A model generated the notes under the pieces. That model was not told the origin of the DNA and did no database searches. It saw only the letters and a program-made list of their open reading frames with translations. Both the position numbers and the translations under genes were made by a program. From Gymnogyps californianus (taxonomy: Eukaryota; Chordata; Aves; Accipitriformes; Cathartidae), in contig NC_059477.1 in the NCBI RefSeq assembly GCF_018139145.2, positions 44,569,600 to 44,633,599 on the forward strand: a stretch of 64,000 nucleotides of DNA. Reading direction: 5' to 3'. Positions 52,501 to 58,355 of the stretch are shown here, one piece after another. The first letter of the stretch is position 1. The number at the start of each line of letters is the position of its first letter.

Positions 52501-55500
52501 AAAAGGCATAATTTCCCATACAAAGTACTCCGTGATATCATTATGAGGGCATATACTGTCATACTTCATGCCAGGTTGTTCCTTAATCTGTGAGTAATCT
52601 TACCTGATGTCTAGCAAGTGATTAAGAGTAGTTCTAAATGAGAAAAATAAGCCAAATGAGGTAAGAGGGACAATGCTTACATGAATTCCAAGACTGTATA
52701 CATCTTCTATGCTCAACTCCATTTTTTAACTTTGAAAAACATGAAGGAAGAAAAGACAGACCATGAGTAGCATCTATGTTAAAGCCGAAAGCACAGCTGG
52801 AGGACATTTTTTCCAACAAAGACTTGTCTGAGATGGAAGGGATGTCTGGCATTCTGAAAGCAGTAAAACTGAATTAGAGAATCCTGACAATCTTACACAC
52901 CAATTAGTTTCTTGTAAACTATAAGAATCCCTGAATTTATCTAAACTTTTTTTTTTTTTAAAGAATTGTTTCTGCTTGTTAAATCTATGAGAACTCAGCT
53001 AAATTAACAATAACTACATCAGACAATTAATTGCTTAGGAGCGCTGATGTGGTATCTTTCTTCTAAAGCCCTTCAAACTATTTGGAACTTTCAGCTGGAG
53101 AGTGGGCAGTGAGCTGCATCATTTGTCTACAATGTATCATGTCGTTTCTGACTGTACTCCAATTTTCACAACATCCAGCGTGCTTTATTTGTTTAAACAA
53201 CAGGTACAACTGCCCCAGTTTCAACTGGTGCCCCTGCTTTTAACTTCAGTATGAGTAATGCGGTCTGTAAGATTGGGAGGTTGGCTGGCAATATGATGAC
53301 ACGATGGGTTGGAGAGAAAAAACCAACAGCGCTAGATGAACTGGATTGTAAAAATCATGGGTAAAATCTAAGCATAGATGGAGTTGTGCATACCTTAAAC
53401 AATAAGGAGAGTGAATCTAACGCAGAAAGGAAAAGAAGTTAAAAGCAAAATGAAAAGAGGAAGCGACCAGAAAGAAGTGAAAAGAAAGTTTATTTGAGCT
53501 GCTACACACCTGGAAGGGTGGGGAAGGGCAGCACAGAAGAGAGCAGGCACAGTACAGCAAGTCAGCATGTGTTTATATGTTAGGACAAGGCAAGAATTTA
53601 TAATAGCATATATGAGACCAAAAACCAAAACAAAACAAAAAACAAAACAAAACAAAAAAACCACCATAAAGAGATGACCAGAAATTTTGTAATGCTGGTA
53701 AAGGAAATTTCATAGGAGTTTCAGCGCTAAACTCCAACTTTTGAGATAACCTGAACATAAGGATGCAAGAAAAATCAGGGAACTCCAAGACTGTAAAAGC
53801 ATACATAACCAGAAGAACAGAATAGTTGCTAATGGAGAGAAAAAGCAGGAAAAGACCAAGATCCAAGAACAGAAGGTTCATTTGTGCCATTGTGTTGGGT
53901 TTGTGTGGCAGGGTTTTGGTGGCGGGCGAGGGGCTACAGCAGTGGCTCCTGTCAGAAGCTGCTAGAAGCTTCCCCGGCTCCAACTCAGACCTACCTCTGG
54001 CCAAGGCTGAGCCAGTCAGCGATGGTGGTAGCGCCTCTGGGATAGCATATTTAAGAAGGGGAAAGTGCTAAAAAACCTGCAGTGGAGAGAGGACTGTGAT
54101 GTCAGAGAAACAACCATGCAGACACCGAGGTCAGTGAAGAAGGCGAGGGAGGAGGTGCGCCGGAGCAGAGATTCCCCTGCAGCCCATGGTGAGGCAGCAG
54201 GCTGTCCCCCTGCAGCCCATGGAGGTTAGCGGTGGAGCAGAGATTCCCCTGCAGCCCATGGAGGACCCCACGCCGGAGCAGGTGGCTGGGCCCGGATTAT
54301 GCCGTGACTCTGTGGGAAAGCCCACGCTGGAGCAGTTCGTGGAGGACTGCAGCCTGTGCAAAGGACTCACATTGGAGAAGCTCGTGGAGGGCTGATGCCC
54401 ATGGGAGGGACCCCACGCTGGAGCAGGGGAAGAGTGTGAGGAGTCCTCCCCCTGAGGAGGAAGGAGCGGCAGAGACAATGTGGGATGAACTGACCGCAAC
54501 CCCATTCCTGTCCCCCTGTGCCGCTGCGGGGTAGGAGGTAGAGGTATCGGGAGCAAAGCTGAGCCCGGGAAGAAGGGAGGGGCAGGGGGAAGGTGTGTTT
54601 TTAAGATACGGTTCTATTTCTCATTATCCTACTCTGATTTGGTTGGTTACAAATTAAATTCATCTATTTTTCCCCAAATCGAGTCTGGTTTGCCTGCGAC
54701 TAATTGGTTAGTGATCCCTCCCTGTCCTTGTCTCGACTCACAAGCCTTTCGTTATATTTTCTCCTCCCCATCCCACTGCAGGGGAGGAGTGAGCGAGCGG
54801 CCGCGTGGTGCTTTGTTGCCGGCTAGGCCTAAACCACGACAGCCATGTTTTAATATAAAGAGCAGTGCACCAAAAAAGACAGCATCAGAAAGACTAAGCA
54901 TTCCCTGTTCTCCAAGAGACTCATTTTACCACCAAAGACCTCTGCAAACTGACCACGCTTTTGTGGGACTTTGTACACAGAAACCGTTACTTGACCTTGT
55001 TTGTTAATTCTATTCCTCCTCCCAGATTTTTTTAATGCTATTACTGTGTTAGTCTATATAATGGATAATTTTGGAATGATCCCCTGACTGCAGTATCTCA
55101 TCATGTTAGATGTTATGAATACAGGGGCATTCACTAGGATTTTTCATTTATTAGCAACTACAAGGCAACATAATGGCAATATTGCATACACAGTGCAGGG
55201 AAATTCCTCTTACTGATTTCAAATTTCTGGTTCAGGTGCTTTTTTTCTTCTCCAAAACAAGAACGGATTTGCACTTAATTCCACTGACGCTAACTATTGC
55301 AGGTGATGTGTATAGTGAGTATTTCTTTATACTTTCAGCCCGAGTTTAAAAACATTGTATTTCAGTTCTATGTTTGCTGAACTTAGTTCAAACGTCTTTA
55401 ACTGCAGTTAGTAAATTATCACATTAAAAAAAAAAAAAACCAACCCAAACCTCATTCATGTACACCTTCTTCCACAACTGATGTCCATTTTTAACTAGTC

Positions 55501-58321
55501 ATACTACATGTTAGTTACCATCTGCTACACAGTTCAACCAGGAACGATCACAATACTGTGTTTTTTCTTAAAAAAAAACAAAAAACAAAAAACAAAAAAA
55601 CCAAACAAACAAACAAAAAACAAAACCCCAAAAAACAGTAACAACACTTGCTTCTCTCACACAGACCACAGTGGTGATGTGATGATGCTGATGAGCAGCA
55701 ATGCATTGCAATGCTTCATAATACTGTAGAGATAGGTCAAGTTAAAATGTCCTTTGAGCTTGTTAAGTTTGTCAACTTTTTTCATCACACAAGAGTAGGT
55801 GACTTTATACTATATTACACATTATTACAGCCTTTTAAAAAAAATACATTGTGTGCTCCCTAAGCCATTATCTAATCCCCAGAAAAGAGAAGCCATCAAT
55901 TTTTAAATATGCATTTAGAAACATGGAAGAAATAAAACATAAAGGAAAAATGGAAGCAAAATCTTATAACAATAAACTGAACTGTAATATTTTTCCTCTT
56001 TCTTATTTGATGAAAACATTAACAGTGTGTCTAGCAACTAGTTCTACTATTTCCTTAATTTTCCTATTTTAGTGTTTGCTGTTCAAGTTACTTACTGTAG
56101 ACACGCTCTGCATCGCAAAATTTCATATTAAACTGCACTTCTTAACGTTCTTGACTTACTGCAAATAGGTTAAATATTTTTGAGCATAGCTTTTGAAATT
56201 CTACTAACCACTACACAGATAAATGATTGAAAGAATTACTCCAAAGGGCAACATACATTTCAACAACGCTGGTCTCTTAGTAACAGGGAATGATAACTGT
56301 GAATGCCTTTGTTAATATTAATGAACTTCACGGTGCAATATAAGGTTTTCAGAAGAGCTAAAAAGGAATAAATACTTAAATAATGCCTTAAAATACAAAG
56401 CATCAATGCACCAACCAGCAGAAATACAAACATAATGTGATATTTCTAACAACATTAAGGGTATTCAAACTTACACAGCAAATCTAGAGAACTGCTTAGG
56501 GTGACAGAAATTACTGTGTATTTTCCTCCTTTCTGTGTGGTTCTTTAATCATTACAGTGCTAGCAAAGTTTGCCTTTTACATGCCTCCCAACACCAGTAA
56601 GTCTTCCAAATTCCTTGTATGCACGATTCCAAACTACTTGTATGCATGATTTTGTAGTACTGACGAATGTCCCTCAGTGTGAAAAGCTGGAAAGCATGGA
56701 AAAGGCTAGAAATGGTTTATATATACATAAGTAACAATCATCCACTCTTATCGTTGGTTTAAAAAACAAAAACCTTCATCTGAATAGAGAAACATCAAAA
56801 ATATCTCTTAATTTAAATGAAGAGCAAAGCACTGGCGCTCTCATTAAAGCACTTCAAAAAAAAACAAAAAAATTAGCATTTTAATAAACTCTGAATATGC
56901 TCTCACAGAAGCAAGTACACAGGTAACAAACATGAATGCAACTGCAAGGACTCCATTTTTAACTTTCCTTCATAAATCATAGGTTAAAAGAAGCTAGTCT
57001 TGGACTAATTTTCTAAAAAAAGGAAATTTTCAAAAGGGATTGACAAAACTGCACTCTACTGAGAAAGCTGATACATAATTTAGGTACAAACACTGCAGAT
57101 GATTAACTTTGAGGAGTAAGAATACAAGGAACATACACAGAGCACTGACCTACTAAGCCATATTTTAAGAAGTATCAACCACATAGCAACTCTCATGGCT
57201 TGCTTTAACATAAGATCCACTAGGTGCTTGATGTGGTTTTAAATGATATTTAGGTGCTTGAATACAATGGTTTCCTTTAATCTCTAACATCCAAAAAGCA
57301 ATGCACTGAAATTCTTTCAATGTTCTTTCTACTAAGTCTGTTCCTTACAAATAAAGGTAAAATTCCATGTCCAAACAATACTCAAAATTGTTCACTCAAC
57401 GGTGTAGTCCTTATAGCAAATATTAGATGAGACAGAATTTTTAAAAAATATGTTTTTTGCTTTGATAGAAGCAGCTTCTGGTTTGGAAAAAAGTTTTGGG
57501 TTGGTTTTGGGGTTCCCCCACCCCCCTTTTCATTTTCATTTTATAAAAAGTTAATAAACTTCCTTTTTTGAAAATTAAAAATAAAGAACCCTTCAGGTCT
57601 GATAATATCAAAACAATAAGACTCGATTGTTCAGCTTTGAACAGTTTCACACACTGGTATTATTGCCCCTCATAAAGACAAAACACTGAATTATGCTATC
57701 ATTTACTCATGTGAGAAAAGGCTGTTGATTTATATTCTTCCAAAGTTGCTAACATCCTCATGAGGATGAATTTAAACCTCTTTCCAGAGTCAATTTTCTT
57801 TTCCAGTGAGCCTTCTTATTTGCAGCAATGGGTGAATAAGAAGAAAGCAAGTAAAGTATCTGTTTACTTGACTGGAATGCTTCAATTATTCAGGAACTAG
57901 TGCTGTATTAACCAATTAAACTAACAGTATGTGATATATTCCATAATGGTTTCACACAGGTGCTTTGTCTACTTGACCTGGGAATATGCCAAAATAATTT
58001 ATTTGTAGTGTAATCTCCCTGGCAAAGCATAAAGACTCCCACTCCTAACTCACCATGCATCGCAGGGACCTGACAGGGTATCCAATCAAGTTTATCGCAG
58101 AGACTACTTAATAGACTATTGATTGCTGCAAAGAAAATAAATTGATGAATTGGAATAAAAAGAACCTCTCTAATCTGATGCATAGATTAAGATAGCTTTA
58201 CCTTCTCTTAGTAAGAATAATTGTTCATTCTTAAACAATTATTTTATCAGATGCTAGAGAAATGTATTTTTAAATGTGAAGATAATTGAATTAGCAGATT
58301 GAGACTGACAGACATTGTCAT

Positions 58322-58355
<34 letters not shown>

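Noticed and set aside
54131..54556. Overlapping open frames on both strands of 69 to 141 codons, rich in Pro, Ser, Arg and Gly
   Set aside because: They fall wholly within the GC-rich tandem-repeat core of a solo LTR bounded by target duplications.
58323..58350. T28 run as the poly(A) tail of a minus-strand processed pseudogene
   Set aside because: No coding similarity, AATAAA signal or target duplication was found beside it.
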